64,000 nt of DNA from Erythrobacter sp. (GTDB lineage: Bacteria > Pseudomonadota > Alphaproteobacteria > Sphingomonadales > Sphingomonadaceae): contig JAMNXO010000005.1 of NCBI GenBank assembly GCA_023653115.1, positions 62,001 to 126,000 of the forward strand. The letters are read 5' to 3'. Below, one piece after another: positions 8,934-16,628 of this stretch (position 1 is its first letter; every line of letters starts with the position of its first letter). The translations under genes were made by a program, and so were the position numbers. The notes beneath the pieces are model-generated. The model was given only the letters and a program-made list of their open reading frames with translations, had not been told where the DNA came from and did no database searches.

Positions 8934-8960
8934 GGCCGCCCCTCACCGGGCGGCCTTTTT
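8934..8960 (+). terminator. Rho-independent terminator after the TonB receptor
   Basis: GGCCGCCC and GGGCGGCC form a perfect 8-bp stem with a 6-nt loop, followed by five T residues. It is 27 bp after the receptor stop codon and ends that unit. Confidence 0.9.
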
Positions 8961-8973
8961 GTTTGCGCTGCGC

Positions 8974-9201
8974 TTTTGTTTGCGCAGCGCCTCCGCGCTG
9001 CGATGTCCTCGGCCCTCGCGGGCCTGCGGGCGGCCGGTCGGCCTTGCGGCGCTGCGCACCGAACTTGCTCTAAACCAGGAAGCTGGGAAGCGCTGTTCCG
9101 GACCCGCAGGGTCCGCAAGCGCGAACGCGCGCCCGCAGCGATGCGACCTTCAGGTCGCGTGAGCGAGGATTTCGCAGCGCGGAGGCGCTGCGGACACAAA
9201 A
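8974..9201. repeat. Composite palindromic element bounded by 38-bp inverted repeats
   Basis: The ends 8974-9011 and 9164-9201 are inverted repeats identical at 34 of 38 positions, with a perfect 20-bp core (8983-9002 and 9173-9192). Inside are further hairpins, such as GGACCC-gca-GGGTCC and GCGACCT-tc-AGGTCGC. No convincing gene lies inside. The size and structure suggest an interspersed non-coding element (REP or MITE-like), inserted between the receptor terminator and the 3' end of the regulator gene. Confidence 0.75.
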
Positions 9202-9208
9202 TCCCACC

Positions 9209-9883
9209 TCAACTCAGATCAAACACATATCCCAGCGAGCGCACGGTGCGCAGCGGATTGCCGCCGCCAGCCGACTTGATCGCGCGCCGCAACCGGCCGA
9301 CCCAGACATCGACAGTGCGTTCGTCGATCGGGGGTTCGCGCTTGCCCAGCCCGCTGATCAGATCCTCGCGGGTCAGCACGCGGTTGGGGTTCTCGGCGAA
9401 GAACCGCAGCAGGCGGAATTCGTTGGGGCGCAGCGGGATCGGCTCGCCATTCCAGCGCGCCTGCAAGGCGGCCATGTCGATGCTCAGCGCGCCCGCTTCG
9501 AAGCGGCGGGTGGCGTGGCGTTCGGCCCCGCGCGATTGCAGCGCCAGCACCCGGTCGAGCACGGCGGTGCGATCGAGTGGCCCCAGCACGTAGTCATCCG
9601 CCCCTGCCCGCAAGGCGCGGCGCCGGTCGTCGGCGTCGTCCTCCTCCAGCACCATCGTCACATGAGCATCAACGGTGCGCGGATCGGCGCGCAGCCGGCG
9701 GCACATCTCCAGCCCGGCAATATCGGGCATCACCCAGTCGACAAAGGCCCACATCGGCCCCTCGACCAGACGCCGCGGCCCTTCCGGCCCCAACCGGTCA
9801 AAAGTAAAGCGTCGCTGATCGTGGACGAAATCATCCAGGCTTTCGCCAAGCTCGCTGGTGAGGAAAATATTGACGACGTCCAT
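9209..9883 (-). CDS. OmpR/PhoB-family response regulator with degenerate receiver
   Basis: The product is 224 aa from ATG 9883 (MDVVNIFLTSEL). Residues of about 1-115 are receiver-like and 125-224 form a winged-helix DNA-binding domain, with LRPNEFRLLRFFAENP, LTREDLI, and RTVDVWVGRLRRAI plus LRTVRSLGYVF at the end. An aspartate in AFVDWVMPD (D49) matches the phosphoacceptor. The usual acidic pair after strand 1 is replaced by FLTSEL, and the conserved Lys of the K-P motif is Gly in YVLGPLD. This suggests weak or absent phosphorylation. No histidine kinase is adjacent. An in-frame upstream extension to 9973 is less likely. Confidence 0.88.
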   Translation of the reverse strand: MDVVNIFLTSELGESLDDFVHDQRRFTFDRLGPEGPRRLVEGPMWAFVDWVMPDIAGLEMCRRLRADPRTVDAHVTMVLEEDDADDRRRALRAGADDYVLGPLDRTAVLDRVLALQSRGAERHATRRFEAGALSIDMAALQARWNGEPIPLRPNEFRLLRFFAENPNRVLTREDLISGLGKREPPIDERTVDVWVGRLRRAIKSAGGGNPLRTVRSLGYVFDLS

Positions 9884-9976
9884 GTGTGCCCCGCATGGTT
9901 GCAAGGGCGAAGTGGCTGAGCGATGTGACCCCTTCGTGACTGAATTGCAGCAAGGCGTCACGCGCCTGCTCACGGG

Positions 9977-10999
9977 TCAACCGCGCAGGCTGACCTGGTC
10001 CATCGCGGGCATCGGCATCCCCATGCCGGTCGGGAATTTGGGACGATAGGGCGCTTCGAGCGCGGCGATCTCCTCGGCCGATAGCGCGATGTCGAGTGCA
10101 CGCACGGCATCGGCGATATGGCCCGCGCGGGTGGCGCCGATGATGGGCGCTGCGACCTGCGGTTTGGTGAAGTGCCACGCCAGCCCGAGGCTCGCCATCG
10201 CCTCCCCGCGCGCGGCGGCCAGCGCGGCCAGCTCATCGATCACCGCGCGGTCGGCCTCGTCCTCGGCCTTGTAAAGCACCTTGCCGACCACGTCGGTGGC
10301 GCTGCGCACTGAGCTCTCGCCGAACGGCCGCGTCAGCTTCCCACGCGCCAGCGGGCTCCACGGGATCACGCCGACGCCCTCCGCCGCGCACAGCGGCAGC
10401 ATCTCGCGCTCCTCCTCGCGGTAGAGCAGGTTGAGCTGGTTCTGCATCGCAATGAACCGCGTCCAGCCATGGCTGCGGGCCACTTCCTGCGCGCGGGCGA
10501 ACTGCCACGCATACATCGAGGACGCGCCGATATAGCGCGCCTTGCCCGCCTTCACGATGTCGTGCAGCGCCTCCATCGTCTCTGCGATGGGGGTGTGATC
10601 ATCCCAGCGGTGGATCTGGAACAGATCGACATAGTCCATGCCAAGCCGTGCAAGGCTGTCATCGATCGCCGCGAACAGCGCCTTGCGCGACAGCCCGCCG
10701 CAATTGGGGGCGTTGCGCCACACGCCGAAGGCCTTGGTGGCAACCACGATCTCGTCGCGCTGCGCCATTTCGCGCAGCAGCTTGCCGGTGATCTCTTCCG
10801 AGGTGCCGCCCGAGTAGATGTTGGCGGTATCGAAGAAGTTGATCCCTGCTTCCAAGGCCTCGCGGAAGAACGGGCGCGCGGCGTCTTCGTCCAGCAGCCA
10901 GTCGCCGTGCCAGCCCTTGGAGGTGTCGCCATAGCTCATGCAGCCGAGGCACAGGCGCGAGATGGTGAGGCCGGAAGCCCCGAGGCGGGTGAATTGCAT
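9977..10999 (-). CDS. Aldo/keto reductase
   Basis: The product is 340 aa from ATG 10999, with AAGGA upstream. It begins MQFTRLGASGLTISRLCLG, the standard start of AKR (tas/yajO-like) enzymes, followed by FFDTANIYSGGTSEEITG with the catalytic aspartate and tyrosine, and DLFQIHRWD. The TIM-barrel enzyme reduces carbonyls with NADPH; the substrate is not predictable. It lies 14 nt after an SDR gene and is probably co-transcribed with it and an acyl-CoA dehydrogenase, suggesting an oxidative or lipid-related metabolic operon. The C-terminus ends QVSLRG. Confidence 0.93.
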   Translation of the reverse strand: MQFTRLGASGLTISRLCLGCMSYGDTSKGWHGDWLLDEDAARPFFREALEAGINFFDTANIYSGGTSEEITGKLLREMAQRDEIVVATKAFGVWRNAPNCGGLSRKALFAAIDDSLARLGMDYVDLFQIHRWDDHTPIAETMEALHDIVKAGKARYIGASSMYAWQFARAQEVARSHGWTRFIAMQNQLNLLYREEEREMLPLCAAEGVGVIPWSPLARGKLTRPFGESSVRSATDVVGKVLYKAEDEADRAVIDELAALAAARGEAMASLGLAWHFTKPQVAAPIIGATRAGHIADAVRALDIALSAEEIAALEAPYRPKFPTGMGMPMPAMDQVSLRG

Positions 11000-11013
11000 C
11001 GCGGTTGCGTCCT

Positions 11014-11766
11014 TCAGGAGAGAGTAAGGCCGCCGTCCACCACCAGCGTCTGCCCGGTGATATAGGCGCTGAGCGGTGAGGCGAGGAACAGCGCGGCGCC
11101 GGCCATGTCCTCGGGCGTGCCCATGCGACGTAGCGGGATGGCGCGCAAGGACGCTTCGAGGCGCTCGGGGTGATCGGTGGTCACGGATGTCAGCTTGGTC
11201 GGCACAAGCCCCGGCGCAATGCCGTTGACGCGGATGCCGTCCCTCGCCCAGGCCTCGCCCAGCGTCTTGGTCAGGCTCGCCGCCCCCGCCTTCGATGCCG
11301 CATAGGCGGGCGTGCCGATGGTCGATTTGAACGCGGCGACGCTGGAGACGATGATGATCGCGCCCTTGGCTTGGGCGAGCGCGGGGTGGAAGGCGCGGGC
11401 CGCGTCCATCACCGAGTTGAGATTGATGTCGATCACCGCATCCCAACCCTCGCGGGTGAACTCCTGCCGGCCGTAGCGGACGGTGCCTTGGGAGAGGACG
11501 AGCACATCCACCGCGCCGAGGTCACCCGCCAGCCGGTCCGCCGCGTGGCGATCGGTGAGATCAAGCTGGCGGTAATCGAGACCGGTGAAGTCGCTGTCCT
11601 CGGCCTCGAGATAATCGCCCGCATCGGGCCGCGTGCCGGTGACAGTGACGCTTGCGCCCCGCTGGCGGAAGCCGTGGGCAATGCCGTTCCCGATCCCGCT
11701 CGACCCGCCGATGACGAGGACGCGTTTGCCGCCAAAATCGAGCGGATTGTCGAGCGGATCGGTCAT
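11014..11766 (-). CDS. Short-chain dehydrogenase/reductase
   Basis: The product is 250 aa, a classical SDR length. The nucleotide-binding motif GGSSGIG is at residues 20-26, the catalytic serine lies in IIIVSS (about 141), and the Y155-x3-K159 pair lies in AYAASKAG. The C-terminus ITGQTLVVDGG is characteristic of the FabG-like group. It oxidises or reduces hydroxy or keto groups using NAD(P)H. It begins 13 nt after the acyl-CoA dehydrogenase stop and ends 14 nt before the aldo/keto reductase start, in one minus-strand operon. The substrate is unknown. Confidence 0.94.
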   Translation of the reverse strand: MTDPLDNPLDFGGKRVLVIGGSSGIGNGIAHGFRQRGASVTVTGTRPDAGDYLEAEDSDFTGLDYRQLDLTDRHAADRLAGDLGAVDVLVLSQGTVRYGRQEFTREGWDAVIDINLNSVMDAARAFHPALAQAKGAIIIVSSVAAFKSTIGTPAYAASKAGAASLTKTLGEAWARDGIRVNGIAPGLVPTKLTSVTTDHPERLEASLRAIPLRRMGTPEDMAGAALFLASPLSAYITGQTLVVDGGLTLS

Positions 11767-11779
11767 CTCAGATACTCCC

Positions 11780-12922
11780 TCAGATCGAGCGGCTGATCAC
11801 TTCCTTCATGATCTCGTTGGTGCCGCCGAAGATCCGCGTCACGCGCGCATCGCGCCACAGGCGGGCGATGGCGTATTCGTTCATGTAGCCCGCCCCGCCG
11901 TGGAGTTGCAGCGACGCATCGCACATTTCCCATTGCAGATCAGTGTGCCACAGCTTGGCGGCGGAAGCCTCGGAAGTGGTGAGTTCGCCTGCGAGGTGCT
12001 TCTTGATCGCCCAGTCGAGGTGCGCCCAGCCGACCTGCAACTTGGCCTTCAGGTCCGCGAGCGTGAACTTGGTGTTCTGGAATTCGAACACGGTCTTGCC
12101 GAAAGCCTTGCGGTCCTTGGTGAAGGTCACCGCCTCGTCAAACGCCCGCTGCGCTGACGCCTGCGCGCCGACCGCGATGCCGAGGCGTTCCTGCGGCAGC
12201 TCCTCCATGAGGTGCACAAAGCCCATGCCTTCCGCGCCGAGGATATTGGTCATCGGCACGCGGCAATCATTGAAGAACAGCTCCGACGTGTCGGCGGCGT
12301 GCTGCCCGATCTTGTCGAGATTACGCCCGCGCTCGAAGCCGGGGGTGTCAGCGTCGACCAGAACCAGCGAAATGCCCTTGGAGCCCAGCTCGGGATCGGT
12401 CTTGGCGACCACGATCACGCAATCGGCGTTCTGGCCGTTGGTGATGTAGGTTTTCGAGCCGTTGATGACGAGGTGGTTCCCGTCCTTCTTCGCGGTGGTG
12501 CGGATGCCTTGAAGGTCGGACCCTGCGCCGGGTTCCGTCATGGCGATCGCGGTGATGATGTCGCCGCTGACCATGCCGGGGAGATACTTGGCGCGCTGTT
12601 CGGGGTTGCCGAGGCGCTCGAAATAGTTCGCCGTGATGTCGTTCTGGAGCGTGAAGCCCGCCGACGAGCCGAGGTAGCTCAATTCCTCGGTCAGCACGCA
12701 GTTGAAGCCGAAATCGAGGCCGAGGCCGCCGTTTTCCTCCTTCACCGTCATGCACAGCATCCCGGCGTCGCCCATCTTTTTCCACACGTCGCGCGGGACG
12801 ATGCCGTTCGCCTCATGCTCCTCCATGTGCGGAGTCAGGTGCTCGGCGAAGACCTTGCGGACGGTGTCGCGGAAGGCCTCGTGGTCTTCGTTATAGGCGG
12901 TGCGATAGGAGGTTGCGAGCAT
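11780..12922 (-). CDS. Acyl-CoA dehydrogenase
   Basis: The product is 380 aa from ATG 12922, preceded by GGAGAG; an ATG 6 codons upstream gives 386 aa and lacks the spacing. Family signatures include ITAIAMTEPGAGSDLQG (FAD and substrate contacts), ITNGQNADCVIVVAKT, LHGGAGYMNEYAIARLWRD and the C-terminal FGGTNEIMKEVI. It is a flavoenzyme performing alpha,beta-dehydrogenation of acyl-CoA esters, passing electrons to ETF. It is the first gene of an operon with an SDR and an aldo/keto reductase. Chain-length specificity cannot be read from the sequence. Confidence 0.94.
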   Translation of the reverse strand: MLATSYRTAYNEDHEAFRDTVRKVFAEHLTPHMEEHEANGIVPRDVWKKMGDAGMLCMTVKEENGGLGLDFGFNCVLTEELSYLGSSAGFTLQNDITANYFERLGNPEQRAKYLPGMVSGDIITAIAMTEPGAGSDLQGIRTTAKKDGNHLVINGSKTYITNGQNADCVIVVAKTDPELGSKGISLVLVDADTPGFERGRNLDKIGQHAADTSELFFNDCRVPMTNILGAEGMGFVHLMEELPQERLGIAVGAQASAQRAFDEAVTFTKDRKAFGKTVFEFQNTKFTLADLKAKLQVGWAHLDWAIKKHLAGELTTSEASAAKLWHTDLQWEMCDASLQLHGGAGYMNEYAIARLWRDARVTRIFGGTNEIMKEVISRSI

Positions 12923-13008
12923 GGGGGTTCTCTCCGGCAAAAGGGTTTTGATTTGCCACGATTGAACAGCGCGCGCGGGCGGGGGTCAAGCGCGAAAGTG
13001 GGGAGAGG

Positions 13009-13374
13009 TCACGCCCGGCTGCACACCACCAGCACGTGCAGCATTTCCCCGCCCTCGCTCAGCACCGGGCTCGCCATGCCGTTCGGGAGATCCTTGAGCA
13101 GTGGGCGCAGTTTAGGGGGCAATTGCCCCGCCTTGGTGAAGTTGCTTCGGTTGATCTTCGCGCCCAGCGCCTTGCCGAGCTTCACGGCGTCCTTGCATGA
13201 GGTGATTGCCATCGTGCGGGTCTGGAATTCGTCGGCCGGAACCGCACTGGCCGCGACGGTGAGCTGGACGAGATTGTAGTTCGGCAGCGGCGACAGGCGC
13301 TCCTCTTGCGCCATGGCGCTGGCAGGCGCGAGCGCGGCAAGAAGGGCAAGGACGGGAACGAGACGGTTCGACAT
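13009..13374 (-). CDS. Small secreted protein resembling a parvulin/SurA C-terminal segment
   Basis: The product is 121 aa with a clear signal peptide ending ASAMAQ. The C-terminus, with LPPKLRPLLKDLPNGMASPV and then HVLVVCSRA, resembles the end of a parvulin-type (SurA) peptidyl-prolyl isomerase domain as seen in sphingomonads, but the full domain and N-terminal chaperone region are absent. It may be a stand-alone periplasmic domain or a remnant. It is a single gene next to a palindromic repeat and transcribed away from it. The family link is my pattern recognition and is not certain. Confidence 0.65.
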   Translation of the reverse strand: MSNRLVPVLALLAALAPASAMAQEERLSPLPNYNLVQLTVAASAVPADEFQTRTMAITSCKDAVKLGKALGAKINRSNFTKAGQLPPKLRPLLKDLPNGMASPVLSEGGEMLHVLVVCSRA

Positions 13375-13470
13375 GGCAGTCTCCCTTCGAAACGAAGGTG
13401 AGCCTTGATCGATGAACCGTAAATGAATTCAGCGTGTAAGCAGCTATTGGCGCACCGACCTTCGTCTGCC

Positions 13471-13546
13471 CGCGCTTGACCCGGGATCCCGCTTCTTGCT
13501 TGCTTCGTTCAGAAAGTCAGCGGGGCCCCGGATCAAGTCCGGGGCG
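13471..13546. repeat. Interspersed palindromic repeat
   Basis: The arms 13471-13493 (CTTGACCCGGGATCCCGCT core) and 13519-13546 (its near reverse complement, with GGATCAAGTCCGGGG) form an imperfect hairpin around a 25-nt loop. Sequences of the form cttgatccggggccccgct are commonly dispersed in alphaproteobacterial intergenic regions. It fills most of the 183-bp gap between the small secreted protein and the ferredoxin reductase gene. Confidence 0.7.
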
Positions 13547-13557
13547 ACGTGATGAGG

Positions 13558-14457
13558 TTACCCCACAAACGCGCGTTCGATCACGAACTGCCCCGGCTTG
13601 TTGTTCGCGCCCTCTTCGAAGCCGCGGCGCTCGAGATCGGCGGCGTGGTCCTTGATCATCGCCATGCTGCCGCATAGCATCACGCGGTCTTCGTCCGGCA
13701 CGAAGCGCTGCGGGCCCTTGGATTGTTCGAACAGCCGCCCATCGTCGATCAGTGCCTGAATGCGGCCCTGCGTGCGGAACGGCTCGCGGGTCACGGTGGG
13801 GACGTAGATCATCTTGGCGCGGTCTTCTTCTTCGAGCAGCGGATCGCCTTCGAGCTTGCTTTCCAGCAGCTCGCGATAGGCCAGCTCGTTCACGTTGCGC
13901 ACCGAGTGGACGACGATCACTTCCTCGAACATCTGGTAGACCTCGGGATCGCGCACGAGGCTCATGAACGGGGCAAGGCCGGTGCCGGTCGAGAGCATGA
14001 ACAGCCGCTTGCCCGGCAGCAGCGCGTCGGTCACCAGCGTGCCGGTCGGCTTCTTGCCGAGGTAAATCGGATCGCCGACCTTGATGTGCTGGAGCCGCGA
14101 GGTGAGCGGGCCGTCCTGCACCTTGATCGAGAGGAATTCCAATTCCTCGTCATAGCTCGGCGAGGCAACCGAATAGGCGCGCAGCAGCGGCTTGCCGTTG
14201 TCGCCCGGCAGGCCGATCATCACGAATTCGCCCGAACGGAAGCGGAAGCTCGCCGGGCGGGTCATCTTGAGCGTGAACAGCCCCTCGCACCAGTGGTGGA
14301 CATAGGTGATCGTCTCGACAGAGAGCGCCGCGCTTTCGGTGAACTGGTCGCGGTCGATGGTGGGCTGGTTCAAGATGGCCTCGGATACAGGTGTGCGCTG
14401 CCCGGACGGGGCGGCAGGATCGGGGGCGCAAATGAACGAACACCGCGCCCCCATCAA
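13558..14457 (-). CDS. fpr: Ferredoxin-NADP+ reductase
   Basis: The frame gives 299 aa, but homologues are about 257-275 aa. The true start may be internal, for example the TTG coding the L of LNQPTID, or the first 20-25 residues may be an extension. FAD-binding RAYSVASP, the NADP domain motif FMLSTGTGLAPF, MLCGSMAMI and the C-terminus FVIERAFVG identify the bacterial subclass I Fpr family. It exchanges electrons between NADPH and ferredoxin or flavodoxin. In a phototroph it could supply reduced ferredoxin to oxygen-sensitive enzymes such as BchLNB and BchXYZ, though it lies outside the PGC, so that is inference. Confidence 0.92.
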   Translation of the reverse strand: MMGARCSFICAPDPAAPSGQRTPVSEAILNQPTIDRDQFTESAALSVETITYVHHWCEGLFTLKMTRPASFRFRSGEFVMIGLPGDNGKPLLRAYSVASPSYDEELEFLSIKVQDGPLTSRLQHIKVGDPIYLGKKPTGTLVTDALLPGKRLFMLSTGTGLAPFMSLVRDPEVYQMFEEVIVVHSVRNVNELAYRELLESKLEGDPLLEEEDRAKMIYVPTVTREPFRTQGRIQALIDDGRLFEQSKGPQRFVPDEDRVMLCGSMAMIKDHAADLERRGFEEGANNKPGQFVIERAFVG

Positions 14458-14504
14458 GACAGTTTAGTGATAAGACCTGAAAGCGGGCCTTGATTGGACG
14501 CCCG

Positions 14505-15545
14505 TCAGTTCCAGCCGGCGCGGTCGAAGATCTTCACCGCCTCGGCCTGGCCCTTGCCGATTTGCGCGGCATTGAGCGTATCCGCCTTGAACGCGCCAAG
14601 CTGCTCGACCGCCGAATTGGCTTTCAGGCCGACGCTGGCAGGATATTCGTTGTTGCCATCGGCGAAGTAACGCTGGGCGCTTTCCGAGGTGAGGTATTCG
14701 AGGAACTTGATTGCGTTCTCGCGGTTCGGTGCGGTCTTCACCACGCCTGCGCCCGAGATGTTGACGTGGGTGCCGGTGCCGGCCTGATCGGGGAAGATCA
14801 CGCCCACAGCATCGAAGATCGCCTTTTCCTTGGCCTCGCCCCCGGCATAGCGCGCGAGGTAGTAGGTGTTGACGATCGAGATGCGGCACTGGCCCGCGGC
14901 CACCGCCTCGATCATCGCGGTGTCATTGCCTTGCGGGGCCTGCTTGAAATTGGCGACCACGCCCTTGGCCCACGTTTCCGCTCCGGCCGCGCCCTTGTGG
15001 GCGATGATGCTGGAGAGCAGCGAGATGTTGTAGATGTTCGAGGACGAACGCACGCAGATCTGCCCCTTCCACTTGGGGTCAGCCAGATCGGCGTAATTGG
15101 CGAGGCCCTGCGGGGTGCCAGCCGCCTTGTTGTAGATGATGATCCGCGCGCGGGTGGAGAGGCCGAACCACAGCCCGTCCGGATGGCGCAGGTGGGCGGG
15201 GATACGCTCCTTCAGCACCGCCGAATCGACCGCGCCGAACACGCCTGCTTCCTCGGCACGCCACAGCCGCCCGGCATCGACCGTGACGAGGATATCGGCC
15301 GGGCTGAATTCGCCCTCGGACTGGATCCGCTCGATCAGCGCGTCGGCATCGGCCTCGATGCGGTTGACCTTGATCCCGGTCTGCTTGGTGAAGTCCTCGT
15401 AGAGCGCCAGATCGGTGTCGTAATGGCGCGAGGAATAGAGGTTCACTTCGCCCGCATTGGCAGGCGCTTCGCCTTCGCCGCCGGGGGTTTCGGTGCAGCC
15501 GGCAAGCGCAGCGCAGGCGGCAAGAACAAGGAGCAGTTTCTTCAT
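14505..15545 (-). CDS. fbpA: Ferric-iron ABC transporter substrate-binding lipoprotein
   Basis: The product is 346 aa, exported as a lipoprotein: the lipobox LAGC gives lipidation at Cys17. The body begins EVNLYSSRHYDTDLALY, the hallmark of FbpA/FutA iron-binding proteins, and contains the paired tyrosines in VNTYYLARYAGG that coordinate Fe3+, with SGAGVVKTAPN downstream. It captures ferric iron in the periplasm and hands it to the FbpB/FbpC importer encoded immediately beside it. It follows fbpC on the minus strand after a 63-bp gap. The lipid anchor is expected for species that tether the binding protein. Confidence 0.93.
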   Translation of the reverse strand: MKKLLLVLAACAALAGCTETPGGEGEAPANAGEVNLYSSRHYDTDLALYEDFTKQTGIKVNRIEADADALIERIQSEGEFSPADILVTVDAGRLWRAEEAGVFGAVDSAVLKERIPAHLRHPDGLWFGLSTRARIIIYNKAAGTPQGLANYADLADPKWKGQICVRSSSNIYNISLLSSIIAHKGAAGAETWAKGVVANFKQAPQGNDTAMIEAVAAGQCRISIVNTYYLARYAGGEAKEKAIFDAVGVIFPDQAGTGTHVNISGAGVVKTAPNRENAIKFLEYLTSESAQRYFADGNNEYPASVGLKANSAVEQLGAFKADTLNAAQIGKGQAEAVKIFDRAGWN

Positions 15546-15608
15546 GGGAGGGGGAATCCTGTTACAAGTTGCGAATGACTTGCAATATTATCTCGCCCCG
15601 CGCAAGCC

Positions 15609-16628
15609 CTATCCGCGCATGAACGCGCGCACGCTCTCCTGGTCAGGCAAGACGCTGTAGGTCTTATCCGGATCGACCGGCAGCGCGGTTTCCACCGTGA
15701 TCGCCGCTCCGTCAGCGCCTTCGAGCAGCACCCGCTTGCGCGCACCCAGCGGATGGACATCGCGAACCTTGCATCCGCGAGCGTCAGCCACCGGCACCAG
15801 CCGGTCTGCCTGCACCAGCAGATCAAGCGCAGGAGCCTCAGGCAGATCGCCGATCAGGCTGGCGAAGGGCCACAGGCCGAAGGGAGTGTCCAACCCTTCA
15901 GCGGCTGGCGCCCCGGCAATCACCTGCGCCCCGCTGAAAATCGCGCCGACCGAAGCGGTCGCAGGCGCGTGGTGAAGCTCCTCAGGGGTTCCGAACTGGA
16001 TGATCCGCCCGCCTTCCATCACCGCGATCCGGTCGGCAATGTCGAGCGCCTCGGCCGGATCATGGGTGACCAGCACCACCGTTGCCCCCGCCTCGCGCAG
16101 CAGGATGCGGCAATCACGGCGCAGCTTGCGGCGCAGCACGATATCGACGCTGGCGAAGGGCTCGTCCATCAGCAGCACCCGCGGCTCAGGCGCCATCGCC
16201 CGGGCGAGCGCGGCGCGCTGTTGCTGCCCGCCCGAAAGTTCGTGCGGATAACGCGCGCCCATGCCTTCAAGGCCCACTTGCGACAGCCAGCCCTCAGCCT
16301 CGCTGCGGCGTTCCTTGGGCAGGCCGAAGGCGACATTGGCCGCCAGCGTCATGTGCGGGAACAGCGCGCCATCCTGAAACACCAGCCCCACCGGGCGTGC
16401 TTCGGGCGGAGGGCTGCGGCCCGCGTCGGCCAGCACCTCTCCGCCCAGCAGGATCTCGCCCTGCTGCACGCTCAGCAAGCCCGCTGCCAGCCCGAGCAGT
16501 GTTGACTTCCCGCAACCCGACGCGCCAAGCAGGCAGGTGATCTCTCCTGCCGGCGCGCTGAAGCTGATGTCCTCCAGCGCCCGGACTTGACCGTATGCAT
16601 GGGCAATATGACGAAATTCGAGGCTCAA
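15609..16628 (-). CDS. fbpC: Ferric-iron ABC transporter ATP-binding protein
   Basis: The product is 339 aa, beginning at a TTG codon (MSLEFRHIAHAYGQ) whose first base position is shared with the ATG of the divergent permease gene. Walker A is GASGCGKST, the signature is LSGGQQQR, Walker B is VLLMDEPFASVD and the switch histidine lies in LVTHDPAEAL. After residue 220 or so a regulatory C-terminal region follows, as in FbpC/FutC. It hydrolyses ATP to drive Fe3+ import through FbpB. It is upstream of fbpA in one minus-strand unit. Confidence 0.93.
   Translation of the reverse strand: MSLEFRHIAHAYGQVRALEDISFSAPAGEITCLLGASGCGKSTLLGLAAGLLSVQQGEILLGGEVLADAGRSPPPEARPVGLVFQDGALFPHMTLAANVAFGLPKERRSEAEGWLSQVGLEGMGARYPHELSGGQQQRAALARAMAPEPRVLLMDEPFASVDIVLRRKLRRDCRILLREAGATVVLVTHDPAEALDIADRIAVMEGGRIIQFGTPEELHHAPATASVGAIFSGAQVIAGAPAAEGLDTPFGLWPFASLIGDLPEAPALDLLVQADRLVPVADARGCKVRDVHPLGARKRVLLEGADGAAITVETALPVDPDKTYSVLPDQESVRAFMRG

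Noticed and set aside
11000-11446. N-terminal extension of the aldo/keto reductase frame
   Set aside because: It is out of frame over the SDR gene; the AKR starts at ATG 10999 with the canonical N-terminus.
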